The notes: a model not told the origin generated them from the letters alone. Positions 18,923 to 27,882 are shown, counted from the stretch's first letter. The stretch: DNA of 64,000 bases from an uncultured Bacteroidales bacterium (GCA_934693135.1 CAKUVA010000001.1:62001-126000), one strand, 5' to 3'. Translations and numbers: made by a program.

Positions 18923-18949
18923 GTTCGGATTAAAACGTTTATTCCGAAC
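18923..18949. promoter_or_regulatory. Dyad 2 in the left arm, AACGTT-centred
   Basis: GTTCGGA and TCCGAAC form 7-bp arms around a centre that also holds AAAACGTT. It shares CGGA, AAAACGTT and TTCCG with dyad 1, and the two centres lie about 50 bp apart, close to five helical turns. It ends 36 bp before the fimbrillin ATG, a good position for control of that gene. The right-arm copy is at 25237-25263. Confidence 0.55.
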
Positions 18950-18984
18950 GAAATATAATAGAATGGAGCACTGACGATAACAAG

Positions 18985-19948
18985 ATGAAGTATATAAACA
19001 GAAGATTAAGACCTAATATCTACATAATGGCCATCTCATGCGCGGCCATTGCGTTGTCGTGCGCCAAAGAGAGCACGGAAAGCATCCCGTACTCGGATGT
19101 CCCCGTGTCGTTCAGCGCCTTCGGCAGCTGGGACGAGGCCACGAAAACGGCAGCGGACGGCAGCAGGACCATATTCACGGCCGGTGACCGAATCGGCGTT
19201 TTCGCATATCACAACGACAGTGCATCGCCCGACTTCATGAACGGACCAGCCGGTGCAGTTCGACGGCACCTCCTGGAGCTACTCCCCGATAAAATACTGG
19301 CCCGCTGCCCAGGACGACTTGCTGTCGTTCTACGCCTATTGGCCGTACAGCGAGAAGCTGAAATCTGTCATCTCAGTAGATACAGAAAGTAAAAGTCTGA
19401 CATACACCTACACAGGACAGAAACTGGACATTGATATTCTCGCTGCGAAAGCCGAAAGGCAGTCCCATTCAGGAGAGAAAAGCCGGGGCAATCTGAACTT
19501 CTCGCACCTTCTCACCAGGGTCTTGTTCAAATTCAGAAATGACTTGAACGATAATGAATACCGTATGGAGGTGCAGTATGTGAAGCTTGACGGCACGATG
19601 AACTCTTCTGCGACATACGGATTAAGCAGCGGCAGTATTTCGTATGGAAAGCACAATGCAGAAATATCATTAGTTGCGAATAATACTCATCCTGAGCTTC
19701 TGGCGTATAGTTCAGATACGTTTACAGGGGTTTCGTCTCCTTTTTATGTGATTCCGGACAAACTGACACAGATTCATCTGGAAGTTGGAATTGATATCTA
19801 TAGAGACATAAATGGAACTTGGACTAAAGTCACCTCAAACAGCACACCTTGCCGACAACATTGCGGTGGGTGCAAAATGCGAAAATATGTATGGACGATT
19901 ACCTGAAATGAAGGTGGCAATGACAGCATAACCCTGAAATATCCATAA
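18985..19948 (+). pseudogene. Fimbrillin family lipoprotein, decayed by frameshifts
   Basis: It starts with the lipoprotein signal MKYINRRLRPNIYIMAISC shared with the gene at 24224-25201. The first frame is fimbrillin-like to PDFMNG near 19240; one extra base at about 19244-19248 moves the frame, after which VQFDGTSWSYSPIKYWP continues in a second frame to about 19840. A further shift, an 8-bp near-duplication (TGCAAAA/TGCGAAAA, about 19866-19880) and an in-frame TGA at 19904-19906 follow; then NEGGNDSITLKYP ends at 19948, as in fimbrillin C-termini. Bases about 19040-19340 are visibly GC-richer than the neighbours, hinting at transfer. Several independent lesions argue against sequencing error alone. 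Confidence 0.82.
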
Positions 19949-20280
19949 AAGCCGAAAAATTGCCTTTTTTCTATGAATATGCAGAGAATTCTATGTAATT
20001 CCACTTTTTAAGTTTTCATTTGCATAAAATCAAAACTCTGATATGCCAGGCATTCAAGTTCTTTGGCAATTCTACTATGCAACTTATGGCTTTTCTATTA
20101 TGCCAAATGTGGATTTTCACCACTCCGCTTTTTCGCGTGTCATCATAAGAAAATTGTTTTTCCGCAAAAGTAAAACGGAACTCTAAGGATTCAATGACGG
20201 GCGTCACCGACGTTTTAGGTCTTAAAGACTTCTTCGTGGTTATAAATACTGTCATTGCGGACTGTGGAGGGCTTGGGTGA
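19949..20280. other. Non-coding stretch without a recognised gene
   Basis: This 332-bp gap lies between the decayed fimbrillin and the lectin-tail remnant. A 79-codon minus-strand frame (20016-20255) is open but shows no motif I recognise, so I do not call it. A T-run at about 19966 could help terminate plus-strand transcription. Confidence 0.4.
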
Positions 20281-20434
20281 TTACTCTGCTGTGCCGAAGC
20301 GGGACTGGTTCACGGTGAAGTTATGGCTGATTTGTTCATCGGTAAGAGCCTTATCGTACATTATGAAACTATAATATGTGGCCTTGAGCGCACGGCTATT
20401 GTCTTGAGTCCTGCTTCCTAATGATGCAATTTCC
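20281..20434 (-). pseudogene. C-terminal remnant of a LamG-like lectin-domain fimbrial protein
   Basis: The minus strand translates to about 50 residues, including EIASLGSRTQDNSRALKATY and YSFIMYDKALTDEQISHNF, ending in a stop at 20281-20283. This closely follows the C-terminus of the intact gene at 22088-24214 (ASIGSRIKDNTRAMAVTYYS and FIIYKKALTADEVKKNYEVN). Recognisable similarity ends at about 20434, next to the promoter of the AAA-ATPase gene. It looks like the tail of a second, diverged copy whose front part is gone. Confidence 0.72.
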
Positions 20435-20453
20435 TTTTTTATCTGTAAAAGAG

Positions 20454-20461
20454 TATATTTG
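20454..20461 (+). promoter_or_regulatory. -7 box for the AAA-ATPase gene
   Basis: TATATTTG matches TAnnTTTG exactly, 58 bp before the ATG at 20520. A short stem (GCGCT/AGCGC, about 20470-20485) lies in the leader. Confidence 0.5.
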
Positions 20462-20519
20462 CAATATGGCGCTTGGAAATAGCGCTTTGATGATATGTAT
20501 TATAAAGAATGGATGAGAT

Positions 20520-22058
20520 ATGTTGTACCCGATAGGAATACAGAGCTTTGCAGAGATTCGCAATGGTGGCTATGTGTATGTAGATAAGACTGCACAGCTT
20601 TACAGGTTAGCATCCACTGGAAAATACTATTTTCTGAGTCGTCCGAGACGGTTTGGAAAGAGCTTGCTCGTATCGACAATGGAGGCGTATTTCAGTGGGG
20701 AGAGGAAGTTTTTCAGTGGCCTGGCGATGGAACGTTTGGAAAAAGACTGGGTTAAATATCCGGTTCTACACCTTGACTTGACAGGAGCCGCCTACTTGTC
20801 ATTAGATGAATTGATCGCAAAGCTGAACTTGTTCTTGTCGGCGCAGGAGGAACTATATGGTATTCATACGACCGAAAATGTGGCTAGTGTTCGTTTCGAG
20901 CACATAATAGAAACCGCATATCGCAAGACAGGCCAGAAAGTCGTCATCCTCATCGATGAATATGAGAAGCCGATAATCGACAACATTGACAATCCGGAGC
21001 TTATGGAGCAGTTCCGCCGCGAACTTCAAGGGTTCTACAGCGTAATAAAGGGAAAGGATGCTTCCATCCGGTTCGCCTTTCTTACCGGTGTGACCAAGCT
21101 CGGCAAGATGAGTATCTTCAGCGGTCTGAACAATCTGAATGACATCTCAATGGATGCGAGATACTCAGGCATCTGCGGAATATCAGAACAGGAACTGAAG
21201 TCCTATTTCGGCGAAAGCGTGAAGGAACTGGCTGAGGCGAATGTACTGACTGAGGAAGAATGTTACCGGAAACTGGCGAGAATGTATGATGGATATCATT
21301 TCCACTATAAGACACCGGGCATCTATAACCCTTTCAGCCTGCTCAATACATTTAATTCCAATGAATTTCGGATGTACTGGTTTGAGACGGGAACACCTGC
21401 ATTCCTGGTGAGATACTTGAAGCAGGGAAATTACAACCTGGATAATATCTCGAAGAACGACGTGGCTGTAGAGACACTGACGGGTGCGAACTATGTAAGT
21501 CCTGCACCGATAACTCTGATGTATCAGGCCGGATATCTTACCATAAAAGAGTATAATCCAGAATTTGGGACATATAACTTGGATTATCCTAATGAGGAAG
21601 TGAAACGAGGATTTATGCACTCGCTCAGCCAGTTGTTCGCACCTGCATTGATAGAAGGAAATTATTCTGTGTATCAGTTCATCCGTGATATCCGTGGAGG
21701 CGACACCAAGAGCTTTATGAATCGTCTCACGGCTTTCTTTGCGGGGAATAGCTACGAGATACAGGGTGACCTGGAGCTGTACTTCCAGAACGTGATGTCG
21801 ATAATGCTGAAGATGATGGGACTGTACGTGAAGACTGAATATCAGACATCGAATGGCAGGATAGACATAGTTTTCGACACGGACAAGTATGTGTATATCA
21901 TTGAGCTGAAGCGCGACCTGTCACCTGAAATCGCACTAAGGCAGATAGAGGAAAAGGGTTACGACAAGCCGTTCTTAGCATCTGGCAAGCAGATAATCAA
22001 GCTCGGAATAAACTTCTCATCCGAGACCAAGACCGTGGACGGCTGGGCCGAGGCGTAG
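20520..22058 (+). CDS. AAA-ATPase-like / PD-(D/E)XK nuclease fusion protein (DUF1703-type)
   Basis: The 512-residue protein matches the AAA-ATPase_like plus PDDEXK_9 two-domain family. The N-terminal part has YVDKTAQLYRLAS, the Walker A-like SRPRRFGKSLLVSTM (about residues 40-54) and Walker B VVILIDEYEKPI (about 142). The C-terminal part ends in a nuclease-like core with GRIDIVFDTDKYVYIIELKR (Asp...Glu-x-Lys). The family is often multi-copy in gut Bacteroidales genomes and its function is not established; mobile-element or defence roles are only suggested. It lies between a lectin-tail remnant and an intact lectin-domain gene, inside the inverted repeats, on the opposite strand to the fimbrial genes. 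Confidence 0.85.
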   Translation: MLYPIGIQSFAEIRNGGYVYVDKTAQLYRLASTGKYYFLSRPRRFGKSLLVSTMEAYFSGERKFFSGLAMERLEKDWVKYPVLHLDLTGAAYLSLDELIAKLNLFLSAQEELYGIHTTENVASVRFEHIIETAYRKTGQKVVILIDEYEKPIIDNIDNPELMEQFRRELQGFYSVIKGKDASIRFAFLTGVTKLGKMSIFSGLNNLNDISMDARYSGICGISEQELKSYFGESVKELAEANVLTEEECYRKLARMYDGYHFHYKTPGIYNPFSLLNTFNSNEFRMYWFETGTPAFLVRYLKQGNYNLDNISKNDVAVETLTGANYVSPAPITLMYQAGYLTIKEYNPEFGTYNLDYPNEEVKRGFMHSLSQLFAPALIEGNYSVYQFIRDIRGGDTKSFMNRLTAFFAGNSYEIQGDLELYFQNVMSIMLKMMGLYVKTEYQTSNGRIDIVFDTDKYVYIIELKRDLSPEIALRQIEEKGYDKPFLASGKQIIKLGINFSSETKTVDGWAEA

Positions 22059-22087
22059 TCGGAATGGCGCTGCACTATGCGTAACTA

Positions 22088-24214
22088 CTACTTCCTTGTC
22101 TTGCCGTAGCGATAGACATTTACCTCGTAATTCTTTTTGACCTCGTCTGCTGTTAATGCTTTTTTGTAAATTATGAAGCTGTAGTACGTCACTGCCATAG
22201 CACGGGTATTATCTTTTATTCGGCTACCGATGGATGCTGTTGTGACTGATTTAGGGTCAGTCCTGCCTTTTTTATATCCGCAATATTCTCCGTTGATGTA
22301 CCATGTGAGTTTTTTTTCATTGGAATCGTAGGTGAAATCCAATTGTATAATAGATGTACCATCAGTGGTAATCCATCCTTGTTTTACTTCGAATTCGTAA
22401 TCTTTTTTGTTCTGATCACGTAAACCCTCATTCTTTTCATCGTAGAATGCAAGGTCTCTGGAGTTTGATGTACTTATATATTTTCCATCATAATGACTAC
22501 TTGTTCCATAGAAATAGAAACATGGATAATTTGGTCCTTCTGCAGTAAATCTTGGATGCGCTCCAATTTGTTCAGGCTCAACACAGACATACATTTCCAT
22601 TGTGTATGAAGGATTTATCTGACCAGAGAAATAGACTATATCATTCAATCCATCGAAATTCAGCCCTTTTCCATCCCACCCTGATGGCGTTGCAAAAGCC
22701 CTTAGAGTACCATCATTATCGTTTCCACTTAGATCATACCATGTCCCTAATTCTTTATCTTGATTCTTACCATCTCCGTTGTATCTGTTCTCTATACCAT
22801 CCAAATGCATTTGTTGTTGATTTGTGACATACCATTTGTCTGCAGGTACGGCGACTATATTATAATATGTGTTGCTATCATCGCTTTTGGTTAAAGGATA
22901 TATGTTGTTTTCATTCTTGATTGTCCTCTTATTTTCCAGTACATCTACTAATGTGTATCCGTTATCTGTCTGTACGGAAAAGTCTGTAATATAAGATTCA
23001 AATGTCATTTCTTGTTCGCTGTCGCCAGGACCATATTCCTTGTCTCCTATTTTGACGTGTGCGCCATTCCATATCTTGAAAACTACTATTCCTGCAGGAG
23101 TGAGTGTCAATTTTAATTTATACCTTTTTCCACCAATAAGCTTTAGTGTAGGAAAATCACAAGTATAATTAACGCCATCAATATCGCATGTGATTACCAG
23201 ACGTCCTTTACTATTTGGATTGTCTCCATCTTGTGTCGGCTGCACGATAAGTGTCGTGTTGAAAGGAGTTTTCTTTGTGATTTTCGTTGGACTTATATCT
23301 CTTTTTAGCTTTACTATTTGGCTGCCAGCACCTCGTTCAGGAGATATTTTTCCATTTAAAATATCAAGAGTCCCTTCTGAAAATACTTGTGTTCCAGATA
23401 ATACTATTGATGTTATTTCACAATCTCCCTTATATGTATCTCCTCTATTTATCTCTATATCCAGAAGGCTGAAAGCATGTACGAAGTGCATCTGTACATT
23501 ATCTCCTTTTTTCTTGTTCTTATTACCATACCTTACTCCTTCATCTTCTGGGATAGAATACATAAGGTCATGCCAAGAAATGTTTTCATCAATCTGATCG
23601 ACAAATTCGTAATGTAACATATTCCATTCATTTTTGTCTTGACCAGTTGCATCTTCAAGACGTATGATAGATGTTTTCTGATATTCTAGCCCCCCTTTGG
23701 TGTCATGTGGTCTTGGATAATATCCATAGAAATTAACCTTATTTGTCATATTGTTTTGCCAACTCCAGTTTGTATTCCAAAAGGAATTGGATGACGATAC
23801 GATAGTGCCTTTTTCATCCTGATAAAAATTCTCGAGCATAGCATGAGTGATAGGATTCATGGCGAGATTACGTGCAATCAAATTTTCGTCATCTGAAGAT
23901 GTTAAATAGATTCCAAGTCCTGGGTTGTCTTGCCATTCTATTTCATCTCCAGTAACTTCACTTTTTGTCGAAAACTCTTCAAACATTACGTTCCAGTCCG
24001 ATTCCTCAACACTGCAAACCATATTCCCTGAAATTTCTTCTTCTAAAAGTGTTGTGTTTCCCTTTGTTGCAATTCCGTTCACTCCTTCTGTAGTTGTCAG
24101 AAAAGCCGCTTGCAAGTCAGACTGTCCTATTATGTGTGTCTTACTGCAGGAAGTGCCGAGTAACAATATTGTATCTACTATGAAAATATTAAGTATATTC
24201 AGATGTTTTGCCAT
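22088..24214 (-). CDS. Fimbrillin-like lipoprotein with C-terminal LamG/concanavalin-like lectin domain
   Basis: The 708-residue protein has a lipoprotein-type signal (TILLLGTSC near residue 23), a fimbrillin-like N-terminal half (about 40-380; it contains NKVNFYGYYPRP, a stretch common in fimbrillins) and a C-terminal concanavalin A-like domain (about 470-695) with GTWYDLSGNDNDGTLRA, LNFDGLNDIVYF and the closing YYSFIIYKKALT. Such a fusion suits a pilus tip or minor adhesin that binds glycans; that role is inferred. It lies 9 bp after the fimbrillin gene on the same strand and is AT-richer than the decayed copy across the region. Confidence 0.8.
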   Translation of the reverse strand: MAKHLNILNIFIVDTILLLGTSCSKTHIIGQSDLQAAFLTTTEGVNGIATKGNTTLLEEEISGNMVCSVEESDWNVMFEEFSTKSEVTGDEIEWQDNPGLGIYLTSSDDENLIARNLAMNPITHAMLENFYQDEKGTIVSSSNSFWNTNWSWQNNMTNKVNFYGYYPRPHDTKGGLEYQKTSIIRLEDATGQDKNEWNMLHYEFVDQIDENISWHDLMYSIPEDEGVRYGNKNKKKGDNVQMHFVHAFSLLDIEINRGDTYKGDCEITSIVLSGTQVFSEGTLDILNGKISPERGAGSQIVKLKRDISPTKITKKTPFNTTLIVQPTQDGDNPNSKGRLVITCDIDGVNYTCDFPTLKLIGGKRYKLKLTLTPAGIVVFKIWNGAHVKIGDKEYGPGDSEQEMTFESYITDFSVQTDNGYTLVDVLENKRTIKNENNIYPLTKSDDSNTYYNIVAVPADKWYVTNQQQMHLDGIENRYNGDGKNQDKELGTWYDLSGNDNDGTLRAFATPSGWDGKGLNFDGLNDIVYFSGQINPSYTMEMYVCVEPEQIGAHPRFTAEGPNYPCFYFYGTSSHYDGKYISTSNSRDLAFYDEKNEGLRDQNKKDYEFEVKQGWITTDGTSIIQLDFTYDSNEKKLTWYINGEYCGYKKGRTDPKSVTTASIGSRIKDNTRAMAVTYYSFIIYKKALTADEVKKNYEVNVYRYGKTRK

Positions 24215-24223
24215 ATTTTCGAA

Positions 24224-25201
24224 TTATTGCAACTTACCTTCGTGTATTGTCTCATCAGTTTCCCAAATAGAGTAGGAAGTTATAAAAACGCTGGAATCAT
24301 CATTGAGGACAAAATTGATTGTATATTGGTGACCTGATTTAATCTCAATTTTCTCTTTTGGTGTATAACTTACAAATACATTGTTTATGGAAATGTCGAA
24401 TTTGCTTAATGAACAGGGGAGAATAAAAGATGTGAACTCATCTATGAATGTTGTTTTATTTATGATTTTTCCTTCTGGTTCTTTTGTTAATCTTTGCAAT
24501 TCATGTGGGGCTTCTGAGACTGAATCCCATGAGACAGGTACGGAAAATTTGTATATCCCTATATATGGAATGTTGTATCTCAATGCGTGGATGACATGTT
24601 TTGTTGTGCCTCTATTAGTAAACGAAAATCTAACCTTTGCGAGCAGGTGCTGGAATTTTAGTGAGACAGTCTTGGTGGATGTTTGAATGTCGGAGGTGAG
24701 ACCTTCTGCTGTCGCTGCCATAAGGTCAATGTCGGCGTCGGGGTTGGAGTATGTCAATGTTGGGACGCCTTTATCCGTATTCACAGATAATGTCACTTTA
24801 CCGTCAGATTTGGATGAATGTGGCCAATAGCCGTAGAAGTTGAGGCTTCCTGATACTGGCCAATATTTTACTGGACTATAAGTCCAAGCTCCTGAGAAAT
24901 AGGTCACTGGCTGATTGTACATGAAGTTGGGTGCGGTGGCGCTAATGTCTTTTCCCCCATTTGCTACCCAGAACGCTGTTACTCCCATCATGTCGTTGTC
25001 TTGGAAATATGCTGTGGCGTCAGTTTTCGTACTGCTTGGGGCAATGTTGTTGTCCATCGCAGTCTCAGCGCAGAATGTCACTGGAATGTCCGAGCTGACT
25101 GGCACATGTTCGTTTTCCCGTGTGCATGACAACGCAATGGCCGCGCATGAGATGGCCATTATGTAGATATTAGGTCTTAATCTTCTGTTTATATACTTCA
25201 T
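24224..25201 (-). CDS. Fimbrillin family lipoprotein (intact right-arm gene)
   Basis: The 325-residue protein starts inside the right inverted-repeat arm and shares its first 25 codons exactly with the decayed gene at 18985. The signal ends at the lipobox Cys (AIALSC). NFMYNQPVTYFSGAWTYSPV and KYWPVSGSLNFYGYWP (about 100-130) are the conserved fimbrillin core. Fimbrillins are exported as lipoproteins and processed by proteases before polymerising into type V pili. It lies upstream of the lectin-domain gene and can be read both from the arm's own upstream region and by readthrough from 25406-30191. Confidence 0.88.
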   Translation of the reverse strand: MKYINRRLRPNIYIMAISCAAIALSCTRENEHVPVSSDIPVTFCAETAMDNNIAPSSTKTDATAYFQDNDMMGVTAFWVANGGKDISATAPNFMYNQPVTYFSGAWTYSPVKYWPVSGSLNFYGYWPHSSKSDGKVTLSVNTDKGVPTLTYSNPDADIDLMAATAEGLTSDIQTSTKTVSLKFQHLLAKVRFSFTNRGTTKHVIHALRYNIPYIGIYKFSVPVSWDSVSEAPHELQRLTKEPEGKIINKTTFIDEFTSFILPCSLSKFDISINNVFVSYTPKEKIEIKSGHQYTINFVLNDDSSVFITSYSIWETDETIHEGKLQ

Positions 25202-25400
25202 CTTGTTATCGTCAGTGCTCCATTCTATTATATTTCGTTCGGAATAAACGTTTTAATCCGAACAATTAGCCTCGAAAAAACAGTTTGGTACGGAAATAAC
25301 GTTTTATCCGTACCATTTCTCGGATCTATTTGGTTCCCCGGAGGGCGGTCAGACCCGCCGGGAAAATGTTTCTAATTGTTTCCCAATGTGGAAGGACAAT
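25124..25400 (-). repeat. Inverted repeat, right arm (277 bp)
   Basis: It is the reverse complement of 18786-19062 without gaps (five differences). It contains the upstream region with both dyads (25237-25263 and 25287-25314) and the start of the intact fimbrillin gene. Its outer end stops 5 bp short of the stop codon of the fimbrillin at 25406-26575. Confidence 0.93.
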
Positions 25401-25405
25401 GTGGA

Positions 25406-26575
25406 TTATGCCTGTGGAGTAGTAGTATTCGTTGCGTCATCTGGTGTGTATGGCACATTGATATTGTTGCCTGTAGTTGGTTCTGTCCAGTTTTCAACAG
25501 TTGCTGAAAGTACCACCTTGTCAACAGCGATTGTGAATACATAGTTGTATGCTACACCCTGCTTCAGAGTTCCTGTTGGCAGATACACGGTCTTTGTTGC
25601 ACTGGTGCAGGAATATCCATTGCTGAGATTAGCATCTTCTGTCACGATATCGTAGCTGATTGTTACGGTTGTCTTATTTTCTGCAACTCCGTCAGCATTT
25701 TTTGCTGGAATCAGGAACAGGTAATTGTCGTCTTTGAAAAGACTGACAGCCGTGCTGTTCTCAAGAGCGATAGCGTTGTCCTTGGAGTACTTTTCGTTAG
25801 CCATCTTAACAGAACCAGATTTGAGAATAGAAGACAGGTTGAGTTCTCCTGTAGTCAGATCTGACCAATTGCCACGTCCTTCATCTGTTGTGCTGAATGT
25901 GTATTTTCCACTTGTGTAGAAGTCACCATCTGTTACATTATTGAACTTAATGCCTGTGATAACGACCTTTGTCTTGTTTGCAGTACCATCGTTTTTATAA
26001 ACATCTTCGCTAACTTTTGCGGAAATACCGACACGGCTCATTTCGTGTTTGAGAGTGAATGTGACAACGTCTTCTGTAGCGTTTCCTTTCGCTTTGGTCT
26101 TGTTCATTGCAACGCCAGCTACAAGGTCAACCATTTGGGTAAGGTCTGCAGGATATGTAACATTGATAGTAGGTGTACCTGTTTTGGTATTGTCTGAAAG
26201 AGTGAAGTTTTCGTTTGACTTTGCTACCATAGGGGCATAAGCGAAGAAAGAAATCTTATCGCCAACGGCTGTAGGCCAGTATTTTATTGGACTGTATGTC
26301 CAATTGCCACCCTCTGTTCCATTAACTTCCTGATTGTACATAAAGTTAGGAGTGCTGGTTGTCGCGTTAAAGTCTTCTCCTTTTGTGTAGTACGCAAGAA
26401 CACCGAACTTTGTGATGCCCTTCGTAACTTTACCCTTAGTCTGAGCATCCCTTCCGAGGTAGGTGCCGAACTCGATTGCGTTCTGGCTGAAGTCAGAATT
26501 GCTTGCATCCTTCGAGCAGCTTGCCATGAGGGCACCCGCTCCGGCGATGAGACCGATTGCTAAAAACTTGTTCAT
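25406..26575 (-). CDS. Fimbrillin family lipoprotein
   Basis: The 389-residue protein has a lipoprotein signal (MNKFLAIGLIAGAGALMASC), the fimbrillin core (NFMYNQEVNGTEGGNWTYSP, KYWPTAVGDKISFFAYAP) and ends with a Pro/Thr-rich tail. It is clearly paralogous to the next gene upstream (26620-27882): both carry a GRDAQTK motif and the YSCTSATK-VYLP segment. It is likely a pilus subunit. It ends immediately outside the right inverted-repeat arm. Confidence 0.88.
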   Translation of the reverse strand: MNKFLAIGLIAGAGALMASCSKDASNSDFSQNAIEFGTYLGRDAQTKGKVTKGITKFGVLAYYTKGEDFNATTSTPNFMYNQEVNGTEGGNWTYSPIKYWPTAVGDKISFFAYAPMVAKSNENFTLSDNTKTGTPTINVTYPADLTQMVDLVAGVAMNKTKAKGNATEDVVTFTLKHEMSRVGISAKVSEDVYKNDGTANKTKVVITGIKFNNVTDGDFYTSGKYTFSTTDEGRGNWSDLTTGELNLSSILKSGSVKMANEKYSKDNAIALENSTAVSLFKDDNYLFLIPAKNADGVAENKTTVTISYDIVTEDANLSNGYSCTSATKTVYLPTGTLKQGVAYNYVFTIAVDKVVLSATVENWTEPTTGNNINVPYTPDDATNTTTPQA

Positions 26576-26619
26576 AATAAGTAAGTATTGTTTGTTGTTT
26601 TATTGTTGATATATAGCTT

Positions 26620-27882
26620 CTAAATAACTGTTGTTACATCGTCAGGAGTGAATGGAACGTTAATGTTTCCATCTTTATCTGCATCATCCCATCCTGTTAC
26701 TTCTGCGGCCACTTCTATCTTATCTACATTGAAAGTGAATGTGATGTTATAAGCCTTGCCTTTCTGCATTATACCTGCAGGGAGATATACTATTTTAGTC
26801 GCAGAGGTGCATGAGTAACCTGCAGCAAGGCTTGAGTCTTCAGTTACAATATCATAATCGAATGCTACGGCTGCTCTATTGGCTGGTATGCCAGGATTGG
26901 CCTCTGAACCTGATGTCGGAATTAGGAAAAGATATTGTTGAGGTGCGTTCTCCCCGTCTCCTTTCTTCTTGAATAATGGCTTCGATGTCGCAGTAGTCAA
27001 GTCAATGACTGCTTTATCGTATGTTTTGCCAGCTACTTTTCCCGTGCTCGATGCAAGAATCCCAGAAAGGTCGTAGTCTGAAGGTATCTGATCATTTTGG
27101 CCTTTTGTTGGTCCCCAATAGGAATCGTTGGTTCCAGCTGTGTTTCGCTTTTGCGTGAAATAATATATTCCTGTTTTGTAGTAGTATGGCCCCTTTACTA
27201 ATCTTGCTCCTGTGATAACGACGTGGGAGTTTGATTCCATGTTTTCACTTGTTTTGGCAGAGAAAAGGAGTCTTGTCAGGGCATGAGAAAAATTGAAAGT
27301 CACTACATTATTATTCTGTCCTTCATTCCATGACTTGTCCATTTCTGCTGCAGCAACGAAGTCGACCATGTTTTCTGGTTTGTCGTGAATGGCGAATTTC
27401 AGAGAATAATGCTGGGCAGTCCAGACATCGCTCCTTCCAAACCCATAGATGTTGTTATCTGTTGCGAATGGCGCATAAGCGAAGAATGAAATCTTGTCAT
27501 TTTGCATTGTTGGCCAATACTTTACTGGCTCGTATTTCCACCCTCCGTCGTAGTACACTTTCTGCTTGAACATGAAGTTTGGTGAAACTTCTGTCGTAGT
27601 ATTGTCCCATACTGTCCATGTCTTTTGCCCAGTGTACACAGCCGATACTCCGAATCCTGTTTTCTGTAGCTCGCCTAATGTCATTTCGATTCCTCCGAAG
27701 GTGTAGTTTGAGCCTACACTTTCTTCTTTACCGCTGGAGGTGGCTTTCGTCTGAGCATCACGTCCAATGTATGTGTTGAATTCGATGGCACTTGTCTTAT
27801 TCTGCGCAACACCATCTTTTGCGCAGCTGCCGATAATGATAGTTGCGCTTGTAATGATACCGAACAGGTAAAGTCCTTTCAT
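26620..27882 (-). CDS. Fimbrillin family lipoprotein
   Basis: The 420-residue protein has a lipoprotein signal (LFGIITSATIIIGSC near residue 19), the shared EFNTYIGRDAQTK motif, the fimbrillin core NFMFKQKVYYDGGWKYEPVK, and DKISFFAYAPFAT. Paralogous to the gene at 25406-26575, from which it differs by insertions. Two related but distinct subunits in one operon fits a major and a minor pilin; which is which cannot be read from sequence. It lies 48 bp after the DUF5119 gene, and its leader carries the conserved AAACAATACTT motif. Confidence 0.87.
   Translation of the reverse strand: MKGLYLFGIITSATIIIGSCAKDGVAQNKTSAIEFNTYIGRDAQTKATSSGKEESVGSNYTFGGIEMTLGELQKTGFGVSAVYTGQKTWTVWDNTTTEVSPNFMFKQKVYYDGGWKYEPVKYWPTMQNDKISFFAYAPFATDNNIYGFGRSDVWTAQHYSLKFAIHDKPENMVDFVAAAEMDKSWNEGQNNNVVTFNFSHALTRLLFSAKTSENMESNSHVVITGARLVKGPYYYKTGIYYFTQKRNTAGTNDSYWGPTKGQNDQIPSDYDLSGILASSTGKVAGKTYDKAVIDLTTATSKPLFKKKGDGENAPQQYLFLIPTSGSEANPGIPANRAAVAFDYDIVTEDSSLAAGYSCTSATKIVYLPAGIMQKGKAYNITFTFNVDKIEVAAEVTGWDDADKDGNINVPFTPDDVTTVI

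Larger units (their letters stand above)
18786..19062 (+). repeat. Inverted repeat, left arm (277 bp)
   Basis: The arm is the reverse complement of 25124-25400 with no gaps and five differences by eye; four are in the outer 50 bp, the fifth near the inner end, and more than 200 bp between are identical. It contains part of the recombinase fragment's start, an upstream region with two dyads, and the first 25 codons of a fimbrillin lipoprotein (signal MKYINRRLRPNIYIMAISC). Beyond 19062 the two sides diverge completely. Coordinates pair as left + right = 44186. Confidence 0.93.

Noticed and set aside
20016..20255. 79-codon minus-strand open frame in the 332-bp gap
   Set aside because: No recognisable motif or start context, and composition like the surrounding non-coding DNA.
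20454..22058. AAA/PD-(D/E)XK gene as an insertion-sequence transposase
   Set aside because: The protein matches the AAA-ATPase_like/PDDEXK family rather than a transposase, and I saw no terminal inverted repeats or target duplication.
18786..25400. Inverted repeats as ends of a composite transposon
   Set aside because: The arms contain gene starts rather than transposase genes, no terminal target duplication was seen, and the outer edges fall in or next to coding remnants.
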